Assembly: GCF_006210265.1 (NCBI RefSeq)
Contig: NZ_VCNC01000004.1
Location: forward strand, 445,316-509,315
DNA length: 64,000 nt
Source: Desulfovibrio sp. UCD-KL4C
GTDB lineage: Bacteria; Desulfobacterota; Desulfovibrionia; Desulfovibrionales; Desulfovibrionaceae
Reading direction: 5' to 3'
Shown here: one piece after another, positions 24,313 to 33,779 of the stretch
Position numbering within the stretch: the first letter of the stretch is position 1
Layout: the number at the start of each line of letters is the position of its first letter
Notes under the pieces: model-generated
The model's input: the letters and a program-made list of their open reading frames with translations, nothing else
What the model was told of the DNA's origin: nothing
The model's database searches: none
Position numbers and translations under genes: made by a program

Positions 24313-26118
24313 ATGATTCGATTGAAGGAAATTTCCGGAAGACATTTAATGTATGCCTTTATCCTGCTCACGATTTTATTGTGGATAGGTGAAAGTCTTT
24401 TTGAATTTTTGTGGTTTAATCCCAAAGGTGAAATGTTTTTAGCAAATTTATTTCCGTTTCATAACCATCATGAGATGTTCATGAGAGGGATGTCTACAGT
24501 GACATTGCTTGTGTGTGGTTATGTTGTTTCGCGAATGTACAGCTCTCTTACTGAGTCAGAAAGAAAGGCGCGAATACGTGAAAATAATTTACGAATAACA
24601 TTTAATTCCATCGGTGACGCTGTTGTTACGACAGACGGTGAGGGGCATGTAGCTTTTATGAATCCGGTTTCGGAAATACTTACCGGCTGGTCTTTTGTTG
24701 AAGCTAAAGGGCTTGAGTTTAAAAAAGTTGTGAATGTTCTCAGCTCTAATTCAGCAGGGATTTCTAATCCTATAAATGGTGTGTTGCGCAGTGGAGAAGG
24801 GAAAAGACTTTCAAATCATACAATCCTAATTTCTAAGCAGGGAAATAAGTATCATATAGCGAATTCCATAGCTCCTATCAGAAATGAGGACGGTGAAATC
24901 TCTGGTGCTGTGTTTGTTTTTAAAGATGTAAGCGAGAAGTATAGAAAAGATTCTGAATTTAAAAGCATGCGGATATATCTGTCTAATATTATTGACTCAA
25001 TGCCGTCAATACTTCTTGGGGTTAACGGGGATGGGCAGGTAACTTTGTGGAATAGAGCGGCAGAGCAGGAGACAGGTATTTCTCCTAAGTCTGCGTATGG
25101 TAGAAATCTGTTTGAAGTTTTTCCCAGAATGAAAACTGACATTGATAGAATCTTTGGAAGTATCAGATCAAAAGATATAAGTCGAAACCAAAGAAAAATA
25201 AGATACTCAGAGAGCGGAATCTGTTATGAGGATGTTACAATATTTCCTTTGATATCTGATAGTGCGGAGGGGGCGGTAGTTCGCGTTGATGATGTGACCG
25301 AGCTTATCAAGTTGGAACAGGCCATGATTCAAAATGAAAAGATGATGTCTGTCGGTGCGCTTGCATCCGGGATGGCTCATGAAGTTAATAATCCGCTGGC
25401 AGCAATTTCAGGGCATGCTCAAAATATCAGTAATCGAATTTTCGGAGATCTTAAGAAAAATGAAGAGGTTGCTGCTGAGTGTGACGTCTCGCTCAGTAAG
25501 GTTCGTGAGTATATGGATAAAAGAGCAATCCCTAGGATGCTGGACGGGATTTATTCTTCATGTAGCCATGCTGCAAAAATAGTTAATGATATGATAATGT
25601 TCAGTAGAAGATCTGATAGTAATCAAGGAAGGCACAGTCTTGTAAAATTACTTGATGATACATTGGGACTGGCTGCAGTTGATTATGATTTGAGCTACCA
25701 TTATGATTTTCGTAAGATTGAAATTATACGCGAATACGACCGCAGCGTACCTGATATTTATTGTGAGGGAAGTGAAATTCAGCAGGTTTTTTTGAATATT
25801 CTTAAGAATGGAGCACAGTCCATGATGGAAAAAGAATATCATGACGGACATCCGTGTTTTACTTTAAGAATTCATGCAAAAGAAGAAATGGCTGTTGTTG
25901 AAATTGAAGATAATGGACAAGGAATGGACGAAGAAGTCCTTAAGCGTATTTTTGAACCTTTTTATTCTACTAAAAAAGTTGCGCGACGCTCCGGACTTGG
26001 GTTGTCTGTGTCGTATTTTGTTGTAACGGATCTGCATAATGGGAGCATGGAAGCATATTCTGTTTACGGAAGTTGGGCGCGCTTTATTATCAAGCTGCCA
26101 TTAAATGTTGATATGTAA
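24313..26118 (+). CDS. Membrane PAS sensor histidine kinase
   Basis: From ATG 24313 the product is 601 residues. This start is chosen because GGAGG lies 5 bases upstream, whereas the in-frame ATG 24256 has none. Two membrane segments lie in the first 85 residues and two PAS domains at roughly 90-325. The HisKA box ASGMAHEVNNPLAAISGHAQ has phospho-histidine H356. The ATPase has DNGQGMDEE, FEPFYSTK and GLGLSVSYF. No response regulator gene is adjacent (orphan kinase). The signal is unknown. Confidence 0.93.
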   Translation: MIRLKEISGRHLMYAFILLTILLWIGESLFEFLWFNPKGEMFLANLFPFHNHHEMFMRGMSTVTLLVCGYVVSRMYSSLTESERKARIRENNLRITFNSIGDAVVTTDGEGHVAFMNPVSEILTGWSFVEAKGLEFKKVVNVLSSNSAGISNPINGVLRSGEGKRLSNHTILISKQGNKYHIANSIAPIRNEDGEISGAVFVFKDVSEKYRKDSEFKSMRIYLSNIIDSMPSILLGVNGDGQVTLWNRAAEQETGISPKSAYGRNLFEVFPRMKTDIDRIFGSIRSKDISRNQRKIRYSESGICYEDVTIFPLISDSAEGAVVRVDDVTELIKLEQAMIQNEKMMSVGALASGMAHEVNNPLAAISGHAQNISNRIFGDLKKNEEVAAECDVSLSKVREYMDKRAIPRMLDGIYSSCSHAAKIVNDMIMFSRRSDSNQGRHSLVKLLDDTLGLAAVDYDLSYHYDFRKIEIIREYDRSVPDIYCEGSEIQQVFLNILKNGAQSMMEKEYHDGHPCFTLRIHAKEEMAVVEIEDNGQGMDEEVLKRIFEPFYSTKKVARRSGLGLSVSYFVVTDLHNGSMEAYSVYGSWARFIIKLPLNVDM

Positions 26119-26204
26119 ATTTTTATTTCTTTACCTAGTCTTGCAGGTCCGTGGGTATTAGCATATTTAAAAAATATTAAGATTTAGATAATCGGAGAAA
26201 TGTT

Positions 26205-26960
26205 GTGGCCCCAAAAAAAGGCGAAGAAATCATATACATTATGGGAAAAGCTCCCACCGAACCGCCTCCTGATGAAGGGCTACCTCCGTGGATGGCTACT
26301 TTTGCGGACATGGTTACTTTACTGCTTTGCTTTTTTGTTTTGCTTTTATCTTTTGCTAATCAGGATATTGCTAACTTTGAAACAATGAAAGGGTCAATAC
26401 AGAAGGCTTTCGGTGTGCAGTTTAAGGATAGAGCAGGGCGAAATGTTGCATATTCTGATAGTAAATTCTCTGAAAGTTCCGCTAAAAAAACAGCTAAGAA
26501 AGATATGGCAGCACTTGAGCTTGATATAAGAGCCTTTATCGATGCAGGTAATGTGTCAAAGCTTATGTCTGTGAATTCTGATCAGAACGGTGTTTTGGTT
26601 CGTGTCCCCTCCCGTGTTTTGTTTAAACCGGGAACGGCAACTCTTGATCCAGGTATACATAAAGTACTGGATAAAATTGCCACTATAATGAAATCAAAAA
26701 AATTCAATTTAGTAGTCAGAGGGCATACAGATGACCAACCTACACACAACAATGTTTATGATTCAAATTGGGAACTTTCGGCTGCAAGAGCAGCTTCTTG
26801 TTTAAGGTATATTCTACAGAAATCAGGTGTATCGCATACCAGAGTTAAAGCAGTCGGATATGCTGGAACAAAACCGCTTGTCCCGAATACATCCAATCAA
26901 AATCGGGGAATCAATCGAAGAGTTGAATACTACTATCAGCCCCAGTCTGATGATTGGTAA
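26205..26960 (+). CDS. MotB-like OmpA-domain motor protein
   Basis: The 251-residue product starts at GTG 26205 with GGAGAAA 5-6 bases upstream. It has the MotB plug/TM signature PPWMATFADMVTLLLCFFVL with the ion-path aspartate D35. An OmpA-like peptidoglycan-binding domain occupies about 125-248 (RGHTDDQPTHN, WELSAARAASCLRYI). MotB proteins anchor flagellar stators with MotA. No motA lies beside it, so it is either a second MotB or a stator-like part of another machine. Confidence 0.9.
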   Translation: MAPKKGEEIIYIMGKAPTEPPPDEGLPPWMATFADMVTLLLCFFVLLLSFANQDIANFETMKGSIQKAFGVQFKDRAGRNVAYSDSKFSESSAKKTAKKDMAALELDIRAFIDAGNVSKLMSVNSDQNGVLVRVPSRVLFKPGTATLDPGIHKVLDKIATIMKSKKFNLVVRGHTDDQPTHNNVYDSNWELSAARAASCLRYILQKSGVSHTRVKAVGYAGTKPLVPNTSNQNRGINRRVEYYYQPQSDDW

Positions 26961-26969
26961 TAAAATTTT

Positions 26970-27018
26970 AAAAAGTCCGAATCCCAATCTCATCACGAGA
27001 TAGGGATTTGGACTTTTA
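26970..27018. terminator. Bidirectional terminator between motB-like and mucR
   Basis: A long stem: AAAAGTCC, AATCCC and ATCTC pair with GAGAT, GGGATT and GGACTTTT, interrupted by single mismatches around ATCAC. Confidence 0.88.
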
Positions 27019-27055
27019 CTATAACGGGCAGTTTTAGATATGATTGTACTATAAA

Positions 27056-27460
27056 TTATTCTTCTACTTTTTTACGCCTTTCCCATAGCTTCATTTCTTT
27101 CATTTTCTTGCGGCGTTCGCGTTGAAGAGATTTGCAAACTAAAGGAGTCTTTTTAGCGTACCCCCACTTTTCACGGTATTCTTCAGGGGTTATGTCATAC
27201 TTAGCAAGGTGTCTTTTAGTAAGTACTTTAAAAGACTTACCAGATTCCAAGCAGATAATAGATTTTTCTCTGATAGCTTTTTTAGGGTCTACAGGAGGAA
27301 CTTGTTCTGCTGCAGGTGCATTATCTGACATGCCTTCGTCTATTCTCATGATGCCTGATGCTAATTTTTGAACCATCGAAGTTATTTCATCCTCAGTCAT
27401 GGTTCTGACGCTTGCCTGTGCTTTTACAATTTCAAGAGCTGCTTTTAAATTATCTTCCAT
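27056..27460 (-). CDS. MucR/Ros-family transcriptional regulator
   Basis: The 134-residue protein has the ROS/MUCR domain: ICLESGKSFKVLTKRHLAKY, ITPEEYREKWGYAKKTPLVC. A lysine/arginine-rich C-terminus follows. These proteins bind AT-rich DNA through a zinc-finger-like fold; here the finger cysteines are partly replaced. A short acidic N-terminal region resembles that of other Desulfovibrio members. Good GGAGG before the ATG. The targets are unknown. Confidence 0.9.
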   Translation of the reverse strand: MEDNLKAALEIVKAQASVRTMTEDEITSMVQKLASGIMRIDEGMSDNAPAAEQVPPVDPKKAIREKSIICLESGKSFKVLTKRHLAKYDITPEEYREKWGYAKKTPLVCKSLQRERRKKMKEMKLWERRKKVEE

Positions 27461-27838
27461 TTTTCCTCCCTCTGTTTGTAACTTGTTTTTATAATTGTAA
27501 ATTTATTATTGCGAAATAATATTATTTTATGTTGCGTATAAATTTTATGTTTTTGTGGTGCCTTCCTCACGTATAAACATGGATAACCGTATTTTTTATA
27601 TTATAAATGTTTAACACTATATAGAGATAAAGGTGAAGAAGAATGTTTAAAAAGTTTGTATGCAGAGCAAAATGCCTGTTTGTTTTTAATGGATCAAATT
27701 ATTGAAAAACAAGCGCGGTGCAAATATAAATACATTTTTATTACATTAATATTAGTTGCGTGCTACACTGCTAAATAATCCTGTTACCCTATGCAGCATC
27801 AAGGATTTGCTGAGCAAAAAAACTAGTGAGGTTGTAGT
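27461..27838. other. Intergenic region upstream of glgP
   Basis: About 380 bases of AT-rich divergent regulatory DNA. It contains a convincing promoter at 27702-27730. A 20-codon ORF at about 27643 was not accepted as a gene. Confidence 0.5.
27702..27730 (+). promoter_or_regulatory. Sigma-70 type promoter for glgP
   Basis: TTGAAA (27702-27707), a 17-base spacer, then TATAAA (27725-27730). It leaves an untranslated leader of about 100 bases before the glgP ATG. Confidence 0.65.
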
Positions 27839-30319
27839 ATGGCGATAAAAGACGTTAACGAAGTATTGGAAAAGACTGGCAGGCTTGATTCAGACTCTTT
27901 AGTTGAAAGTATTTGTCAACATCATCTTTCGAATCTTGGAAGGGATTATAGCAGAACAGATAAGTTTTCTCTTTATCAGGCTTTAGCTTATTCTCTGCGC
28001 GATAGGCTGGTTGGTAATTGGATAAAAACGCAACGTTCTTACTATAATCAGAGTGCAAAAAGCGTTTACTATCTTTCGCTTGAATTTTTAGTGGGTAAGT
28101 CTCTTACTAGTAATGCTATTAATCTAGGAATTGAAAAAGAAACAGAAGAAGCTCTTGAAAATTTTGGTTTTACTCTGGAAGAAGCCGAAGGAGCAGAGGC
28201 TGATGCCGGACTCGGCAATGGCGGTCTCGGAAGACTCGCGTCTTGTTTTCTTGATTCAATGGCTACGCTTAGAATCCCCGGTTACGGTTACGGTATAAGA
28301 TACGAGTATGGAATTTTTAAGCAGGCCATTGAAAACGGTGAGCAGGTTGAACTTCCTGATGACTGGCTTCATACCGGAAATCCATGGGAATTTCGAAGAA
28401 GGGGTTTTGTTTTTACTATTGGATTCTATGGCAGAGAGGAAAAGTACACCCATGATGATGGTTCTGTACGGCTGCGCTGGACAGACAGATCAAAAGTCAT
28501 GGCGTTGCCTGTGGATATGCTTATTCCCGGATATAAAAATGATAATGTAATAAATATGAGGCTTTGGGAGGCACAACCTGCCAAGAGGTTTAATCTCGAT
28601 CTTTTCAATAGCGGTGACTATATCCGTTCAATGGAAGACGCTGTTAAAACCGAAACGATTTCCAAAGTGCTTTACCCTAATGACGAACGTAGTGCCGGGC
28701 GAGAATTGCGTTTAGTTCAGCAGTATTTCTTTGTTTCGGCAACTATTCAAGATATGCTTCGCAGATTTGAGAAGTTAAAGCTTGAATTCTCTGAACTTCC
28801 GAACAGAGCTGTTGTGCATCTTAATGAAACTCATCCTGCGATAGCTATTCCAGAGCTGATGCGTATTTTAATGGATGAGCATCATCTTACATGGGATTAC
28901 GCATGGAGAATCTGCCGAAGAACTTTTGCATATACGAATCATACTGTCATGCCGGAAGCTCTTGAAAAGTGGCCTCTTGAATTAATGAGCAAGGTTCTGC
29001 CGAGGCATATCTCTATTATCTATGAAATTAACCGTCGCTTTTTAGAAGATGTTGAAGCCAAATTTCCCGGTGAAGGAGAAAGGCTTTCCCGTATGTCCAT
29101 AATTGAGGATGGAGAGTATCCTCAGGTTCGGATGGCATGGCTTGCCGTTGTGGGAAGTTTTACTGTTAACGGGGTGTCAACTTTGCATGGGGAGTTGATC
29201 AGGAAAAATATCTTTTATGATTTTGTTGAAATGTTCCCGGGTCGATTCACTTCGGTAACAAACGGAATTACTCCGCGCAGGTGGCTTAAACAATGCAACA
29301 TACCTCTTTCAGAGTTGATAACTGAAAAGATTGGTAAAGACTGGGTTACTGATTTATCTCAGCTTGAGCAGCTTAAACCTTTGGCTAAAGATCAGGAATT
29401 TCAGGAGCGTTGGTATGATTGCAAATTGGAAGCTAAAAAGAAACTCGTAAAATATGCTCAGAAGGAATACGGTCTTTATATGCCGTCTGACTGGATGTAT
29501 GATGTACAGATAAAAAGAATTCATGAATATAAACGGCAGGTTTTAAATGTCCTGCATGCGATAACATTGTATTGCAGGTTAAAAAAAGATCCTTCCAGCG
29601 TGGCTGTACCACGGGTTAAGATCTTTGCAGGCAAGGCTGCTCCTGGGTATTTCCTTGCCAAACGTATTATCAGGATGATTAATTCAGTCGGGGCTGTTAT
29701 TAATTCAGACAGTGCTGTGAACCATAAATTGCGGATTTCTTTTTTGCCGAACTACAGGGTTTCGCAGGCCGAATATATTATTCCAGCTACTGACCTTTCT
29801 GAACAAATATCACTTGCCGGAACAGAAGCATCCGGCACCGGAAATATGAAATTTGCTCTTAACGGTGCACTGACAATTGGAACTTTGGATGGTGCTAATA
29901 TTGAGATCATGGAAGAAGTAGGTAAAGAGAATATCTTTATTTTTGGAATGGACGCTAATGAAGTAGAACGTCGCAAGCATGAAGGTTATGCGCCAGAAGA
30001 TGTGATCGGAGGAGACTCTGAACTTTCAGAAGTGCTGAACCTTCTGGGTGACGGAACTTTTTCTGAAGGTGATCGCGGATTCTTCGGGCCTATTTTGGAT
30101 TCTTTTTTTGCTGGGGGTGATCAATACATGACTCTTGCAGATTACAGAGGATATATAGATGCTCAGGATTCTCTTGAAAAGATTTGGCTTGATCGCAAGA
30201 AGTGGCTTGAAATGTCTATTTTAAACACTGCTGGATCGGGACATTTTTCCAGTGACCGTGCAATAATGGAATATGCAACAGGTATATGGGGAGTTCATCC
30301 AGTAGAAAAAGATAAATAG
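27839..30319 (+). CDS. glgP: Glycogen/alpha-glucan phosphorylase
   Basis: The 826-residue enzyme releases glucose-1-phosphate from glycogen or maltodextrins. It has the N-terminal SAKSVYYLSLEFLVGKSL, GNGGLGRLASCFLDS, and the PLP site EASGTGNMKFALNGALTIGT with lysine K671. GAGG precedes the ATG. Length and motifs match GT35 enzymes. It is a single-gene unit with its own promoter and terminator. Sulfate reducers of this group store polyglucose, and this enzyme would mobilise it. Confidence 0.97.
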   Translation: MAIKDVNEVLEKTGRLDSDSLVESICQHHLSNLGRDYSRTDKFSLYQALAYSLRDRLVGNWIKTQRSYYNQSAKSVYYLSLEFLVGKSLTSNAINLGIEKETEEALENFGFTLEEAEGAEADAGLGNGGLGRLASCFLDSMATLRIPGYGYGIRYEYGIFKQAIENGEQVELPDDWLHTGNPWEFRRRGFVFTIGFYGREEKYTHDDGSVRLRWTDRSKVMALPVDMLIPGYKNDNVINMRLWEAQPAKRFNLDLFNSGDYIRSMEDAVKTETISKVLYPNDERSAGRELRLVQQYFFVSATIQDMLRRFEKLKLEFSELPNRAVVHLNETHPAIAIPELMRILMDEHHLTWDYAWRICRRTFAYTNHTVMPEALEKWPLELMSKVLPRHISIIYEINRRFLEDVEAKFPGEGERLSRMSIIEDGEYPQVRMAWLAVVGSFTVNGVSTLHGELIRKNIFYDFVEMFPGRFTSVTNGITPRRWLKQCNIPLSELITEKIGKDWVTDLSQLEQLKPLAKDQEFQERWYDCKLEAKKKLVKYAQKEYGLYMPSDWMYDVQIKRIHEYKRQVLNVLHAITLYCRLKKDPSSVAVPRVKIFAGKAAPGYFLAKRIIRMINSVGAVINSDSAVNHKLRISFLPNYRVSQAEYIIPATDLSEQISLAGTEASGTGNMKFALNGALTIGTLDGANIEIMEEVGKENIFIFGMDANEVERRKHEGYAPEDVIGGDSELSEVLNLLGDGTFSEGDRGFFGPILDSFFAGGDQYMTLADYRGYIDAQDSLEKIWLDRKKWLEMSILNTAGSGHFSSDRAIMEYATGIWGVHPVEKDK

Positions 30320-30348
30320 TTTCAACAAATTGTCTCATGATTAGAATT

Positions 30349-30393
30349 ACCCGGAAGTGATGGTTTTTAAACCTTATCACTTTCGGGTTTTTT
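30349..30393 (+). terminator. Terminator after glgP
   Basis: ACCCGGAAGTGAT pairs with ATCACTTTCGGGT (one mismatch), A/T loop, then TTTTTT. Confidence 0.9.
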
Positions 30394-30522
30394 GATGCAG
30401 ATCTTTTTTGGCATTACCGCAGATAAAACTATTTTAACCTGTATGAGGCTTTGCCATTGTAAGAAAATTCTCATATATTGCATTTTCGAAATTTAATTAG
30501 ATTAAAACGTAAAAGGTAAACC

Positions 30523-31287
30523 ATGTCTGCACGTCCTTTGGTTATAGCTTTGCTTGTGATAATCCTTATGGGAACTTTTTCTTATGGATTGTACCATTTA
30601 GGAATGCTTGATTCCTTTCTTTCTGAGTCTTCAGAGGTCAGCAATATAAATGAGAACTCAGGTCCGGTTGTCCGCAACCCTGTGAGTGATCTTGTTTTGC
30701 CGTTATCTTCATCTAAGGATATGGAAGAAGTTGCTTCGAATGGAACTTTAGAAGTCGCATCCGCTCCTGTAAACGAATCGTATGACGATGAAAATTCTCA
30801 GTCTGAACATCATACTGCTGTAAAAAAAGTAGCTTCAATAGCTGTAACAGAAACTTTACAGAAGAAATCCAAAGAAAAACCTAGAGACATTCCTCAGACT
30901 GTTTCGTCTAAGGTTTTAAGTGGAAATGTTACTCCTAAAAAAAGTGTAGTTTCAAAAGTTAAGTATGAGACTCTTAGCCATTTTAAACAGATCTGTTCTA
31001 ATAATTCGCTGACTGTAAAAATGTCTCTTTCAGGATCAAGTAAAAAAATAACATGGTTCAACCTTAATGATCCTAAAAAATTGGTAGTAGATATTCATGG
31101 GCACTGGAAAAATTATGCTAAGTCTATCTACAGACTTAAAGGTTGCTCTGTTCAGAAAATTATTCTTGGAGAGCAGCCTGATAGAATGCGTATTGTTTTT
31201 TATTTAAATAAAAAAGGTCTCCCTGCCAAAATTAAGCCCGAAATTAAAAAGGTTTCTAATCTTTTAGAAATCAAAATTAACCTATAG
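30523..31287 (+). CDS. AMIN-domain membrane-anchored protein
   Basis: The 254-residue protein has one N-terminal hydrophobic segment (about 7-27). A low-complexity Ser/Glu/Lys-rich periplasmic linker spans to about residue 145. The C-terminal AMIN-like domain includes KKITWFNLNDPKKLVVDIHG and DRMRIVFYLN. AMIN domains bind peptidoglycan or target secretins and amidases. AAAGG lies upstream. There is no catalytic domain, so it is probably an envelope-localised adaptor. It is monocistronic. Confidence 0.82.
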   Translation: MSARPLVIALLVIILMGTFSYGLYHLGMLDSFLSESSEVSNINENSGPVVRNPVSDLVLPLSSSKDMEEVASNGTLEVASAPVNESYDDENSQSEHHTAVKKVASIAVTETLQKKSKEKPRDIPQTVSSKVLSGNVTPKKSVVSKVKYETLSHFKQICSNNSLTVKMSLSGSSKKITWFNLNDPKKLVVDIHGHWKNYAKSIYRLKGCSVQKIILGEQPDRMRIVFYLNKKGLPAKIKPEIKKVSNLLEIKINL

Positions 31288-31360
31288 ATTTTTCTTTAGC
31301 TTCTTCTTTCTTAATATCTGTTCCGATCTGCAACACTTGCTGTGATTAAATACTTCCTTG

Positions 31361-31404
31361 CGTAACTGAAATGTAACAAACGAGTCATTGCTCTGTAACT
31401 CTTG
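31361..31404 (+). promoter_or_regulatory. Candidate Pho box upstream of pstB
   Basis: Four units are phased at 11 bases: CGTAAC (31361), TGTAAC (31372), AGTCAT (31383) and TGTAAC (31394). The 11-base spacing and the TGTnA core match PhoB direct-repeat boxes. The position, about 95-135 bases before the pstB start, fits PhoB activation. Confidence 0.7.
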
Positions 31405-31494
31405 ATGGCTAGTTAGTTACTGTCGCGTTGATACGGATTGATTCCTATTCGGCGCATATTGCATGAAAGTCTTTTTAGAATGGAGAGTGTTCCA

Positions 31495-32256
31495 ATGGGG
31501 CAAGCTGTTAAAATCGCTTCCAAAAATTTAGATTTTTATTATGGAGATTTCAAGGCACTTGAAAGTATCTCCATGGATTTTATTGAGAACAGAGTTACTG
31601 CTCTTATCGGACCATCAGGTTGTGGTAAAAGTACTTTTTTACGCTGTTTAAATAGAATGAATGATCTTATCCCTGGCACTAAAGTAGACGGGGAACTTAC
31701 GTTGGATGATGAAAATATATATGCTCAAGGTCTTGATGTAGTTACTTTGAGAAGGCGAGTAGGAATGGTTTTTCAGAAACCGAATCCTTTCCCGAAATCT
31801 ATTTTTGAAAATGTGGCTTACGGTCTGCGCGTCAACGGCGTTAAAGATAAAGAATTTTTGGCTAGAAAAGTTGAAGAAAGTTTGAAAGGAAGTGCTCTTT
31901 GGGATGAAGTTAAAGATAGACTTCATGCCAGTGCTCTCGGCCTTTCAGGCGGACAGCAGCAGAGACTCTGTATTGCCAGAGCTTTGGCTGTAGAGCCAGA
32001 AATTCTGCTTATGGATGAACCTGCGTCTGCGCTTGATCCGATTGCTACTCAAAAGATTGAGGACTTGATTCACGAACTTAAAAAGAAGTTCACTATTATT
32101 ATAGTCACTCACAGCATGCAGCAGGCCGCCCGTGTCTCTGATGAGACAGCTTTCTTTTATATGGGGCGTCTGATTGAAACTGGCAAGACTGAGGCAATGT
32201 TTACCAAGCCTAAAAATAAGCAGACTGAAGATTATATCACCGGACGTTTTGGTTGA
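31495..32256 (+). CDS. pstB: Phosphate ABC transporter ATP-binding protein
   Basis: From ATG 31495 (GGAGAG 7 bases upstream; in-frame ATGs at 31438 and 31480 are less well placed) the product is 253 residues. It has Walker [26 protein letters not shown] and [12 protein letters not shown]. PstB-specific features are the [15 protein letters not shown] and [16 protein letters not shown] regions. It energises high-affinity phosphate import. pstS, pstC and pstA are not upstream, so this pstB-phoU pair is split from the permease genes or serves regulation. Confidence 0.96.
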   Translation: MGQAVKIASKNLDFYYGDFKALESISMDFIENRVTALIGPSGCGKSTFLRCLNRMNDLIPGTKVDGELTLDDENIYAQGLDVVTLRRRVGMVFQKPNPFPKSIFENVAYGLRVNGVKDKEFLARKVEESLKGSALWDEVKDRLHASALGLSGGQQQRLCIARALAVEPEILLMDEPASALDPIATQKIEDLIHELKKKFTIIIVTHSMQQAARVSDETAFFYMGRLIETGKTEAMFTKPKNKQTEDYITGRFG

Positions 32257-32320
32257 TTATTGCTGTATGTAAATGTTTGAGTAATTATTTGAATTTCAAG
32301 TTACTTTGAGGAGATATGGT

Positions 32321-32986
32321 ATGGAGCAGCGTGGTCACTTCACTAAAAAAATGGATGATCTTAAAGTTCGGATTTTGCGTATGTCGAGCATGGCCGAAAC
32401 TGCGATGCATAATTCGATAAAAGCTCTTCTTGAGAATAACGCAGAGCTAGCTGAAGAAGTCATAATGAATGACATTAAAATCAATGAGCTTGAATGCGAT
32501 CTTGATAAATTTAATATTGAATTATTGGCATTAGATCAGCCCATGGCTAAGGACTTAAGGTTTATTGTCGGAGCTATGCGTATCAGCAGTAATCTTGAAA
32601 GAATCGGAGATGAAGCGGTAAACCTCGCGCATCGCGGTGTTTTTCTCAGTACTAGGCCACCTCTTCCATTTAATCAGAAGCTTGAGCAAATGACTGTTGT
32701 TGCTAAAGATATGGTTTCCAGTGCTGTAAAGGCTTTTGCGGATGAAGATTCGGTTCTTGCAGGAAAAGTATGCGGGATGGATGATGATGCCGATAGTCTC
32801 AATGTAAGAATTTTGAAAAGCCTTATCGAAGATATGGTCTCTGAAACAAGGATTGTAGAAAGAGGTGTACATTTGATTATGGCCTCAAGCCATCTTGAGC
32901 GAATAGCAGATCAAGCGACAAATATTGCTGAATCTGTAATTTTCATAACTCAGGGCGTGAATATAAAGCATCATTGCCGAGGTTGA
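32321..32986 (+). CDS. phoU: Phosphate-signalling protein PhoU
   Basis: From ATG 32321 (GAGGAG 7 bases upstream; the upstream TTG is rejected) the product is 221 residues. It is two PhoU three-helix repeats with the metal-binding motifs ERIGDEAVNLA and ERIADQATNIAE. PhoU restrains PhoR/PhoB signalling through Pst when phosphate is plentiful. It follows pstB by 64 bases, forming one unit closed by a terminator. Confidence 0.96.
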   Translation: MEQRGHFTKKMDDLKVRILRMSSMAETAMHNSIKALLENNAELAEEVIMNDIKINELECDLDKFNIELLALDQPMAKDLRFIVGAMRISSNLERIGDEAVNLAHRGVFLSTRPPLPFNQKLEQMTVVAKDMVSSAVKAFADEDSVLAGKVCGMDDDADSLNVRILKSLIEDMVSETRIVERGVHLIMASSHLERIADQATNIAESVIFITQGVNIKHHCRG

Positions 32987-33017
32987 TCTGACCTTGTTCC
33001 TCTAGTCATTTTGTATT

Positions 33018-33046
33018 AAAAAAACCGGATTTATCCGGTTTTTTTA
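33018..33046. terminator. Bidirectional terminator between phoU and PAS-hemerythrin gene
   Basis: A 10-bp stem AAAACCGGAT/ATCCGGTTTT, A run left, T run right. Confidence 0.9.
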
Positions 33047-33556
33047 TTGGTCTGATAAGTACAGGAAGAATTTTTTATCTTCAGTCAGCATGTGCTCTGA
33101 GACAACTCTACCGGCTAAAAAGTCAAACAGCTCTCCGATTGATGCATTCCCATTTTGAAAATTTTCTATCAGCTTGTTCATATCTTCCGCTAGAGAGCTG
33201 TGAATTCTTCCATGCATGTCAGCAAGCGGGAATTTTGTTTTGCGAAAGAGTTTATCTTCATCATGAAAGTGTCTAATCGTGTGAGTTATTAACTTCTTAC
33301 CTATTGTTGTAACTTCCTGATCAGGAGCCCCTGTAAGCATTTGTTTAATGGCATCAAGACTTTCATCAAGGTCGTCTGGATGGGTTATGTCCTGAAATGT
33401 CTTGGACATAAGCTCAGCTTCCTCATAACCAAGAATTTTACATATGGATTTATTCACTTTCATGTATGCGCCCTCAGAGGATACAAGAACCATCCCTATC
33501 GAAGCAAGGGTGAATGCATTCAGAAAAACATCTTCGTCAAATTCCATTATTTTCAT
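33044..33556 (-). CDS. PAS domain fused to a partial hemerythrin domain
   Basis: In this 170-residue protein, residues 8-75 are the first half of a PAS domain (VSSEGAYMKVNKSICKILGY, then TFQDITHPDDLDES). From about 88 it becomes hemerythrin-like: HTIRHFHDEDKLFRKTKFPL, HGRIHSS and VVSEHMLTEDKKF. Histidines and acids from the later hemerythrin helices are present, but the first iron-ligand helix is missing and the PAS domain is cut short. The join looks like an in-frame internal deletion of a longer PAS-hemerythrin sensor. It may not bind oxygen normally. Confidence 0.8.
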   Translation of the reverse strand: MKIMEFDEDVFLNAFTLASIGMVLVSSEGAYMKVNKSICKILGYEEAELMSKTFQDITHPDDLDESLDAIKQMLTGAPDQEVTTIGKKLITHTIRHFHDEDKLFRKTKFPLADMHGRIHSSLAEDMNKLIENFQNGNASIGELFDFLAGRVVSEHMLTEDKKFFLYLSDQ

Positions 33557-33779
33557 CCTGTCAATAAGGGCTGTTTGAAGTATAAAAAAATGCTTACTAC
33601 AGCAATTTTAAGGCATTTTATCTAATCGGTAAACGGTTTCGGTTATATTTAAAGATCATTGTTAAAATATGGATGCCATTGTTAGTTTTTATTTTAAGAC
33701 TTTCCTCATCTTGGCGTTTCAGGCTAAGCTGTCCTCAGTTAATTCTATTTACATATGTGTTTTTTTGAGATAGAAGCAA

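Noticed and set aside
27643-27705. 20-codon ORF (MFKKFVCRAKCLFVFNG...) upstream of glgP
   Set aside because: It ends just before the strong promoter for glgP, is very short and has no support beyond a weak AAGG.
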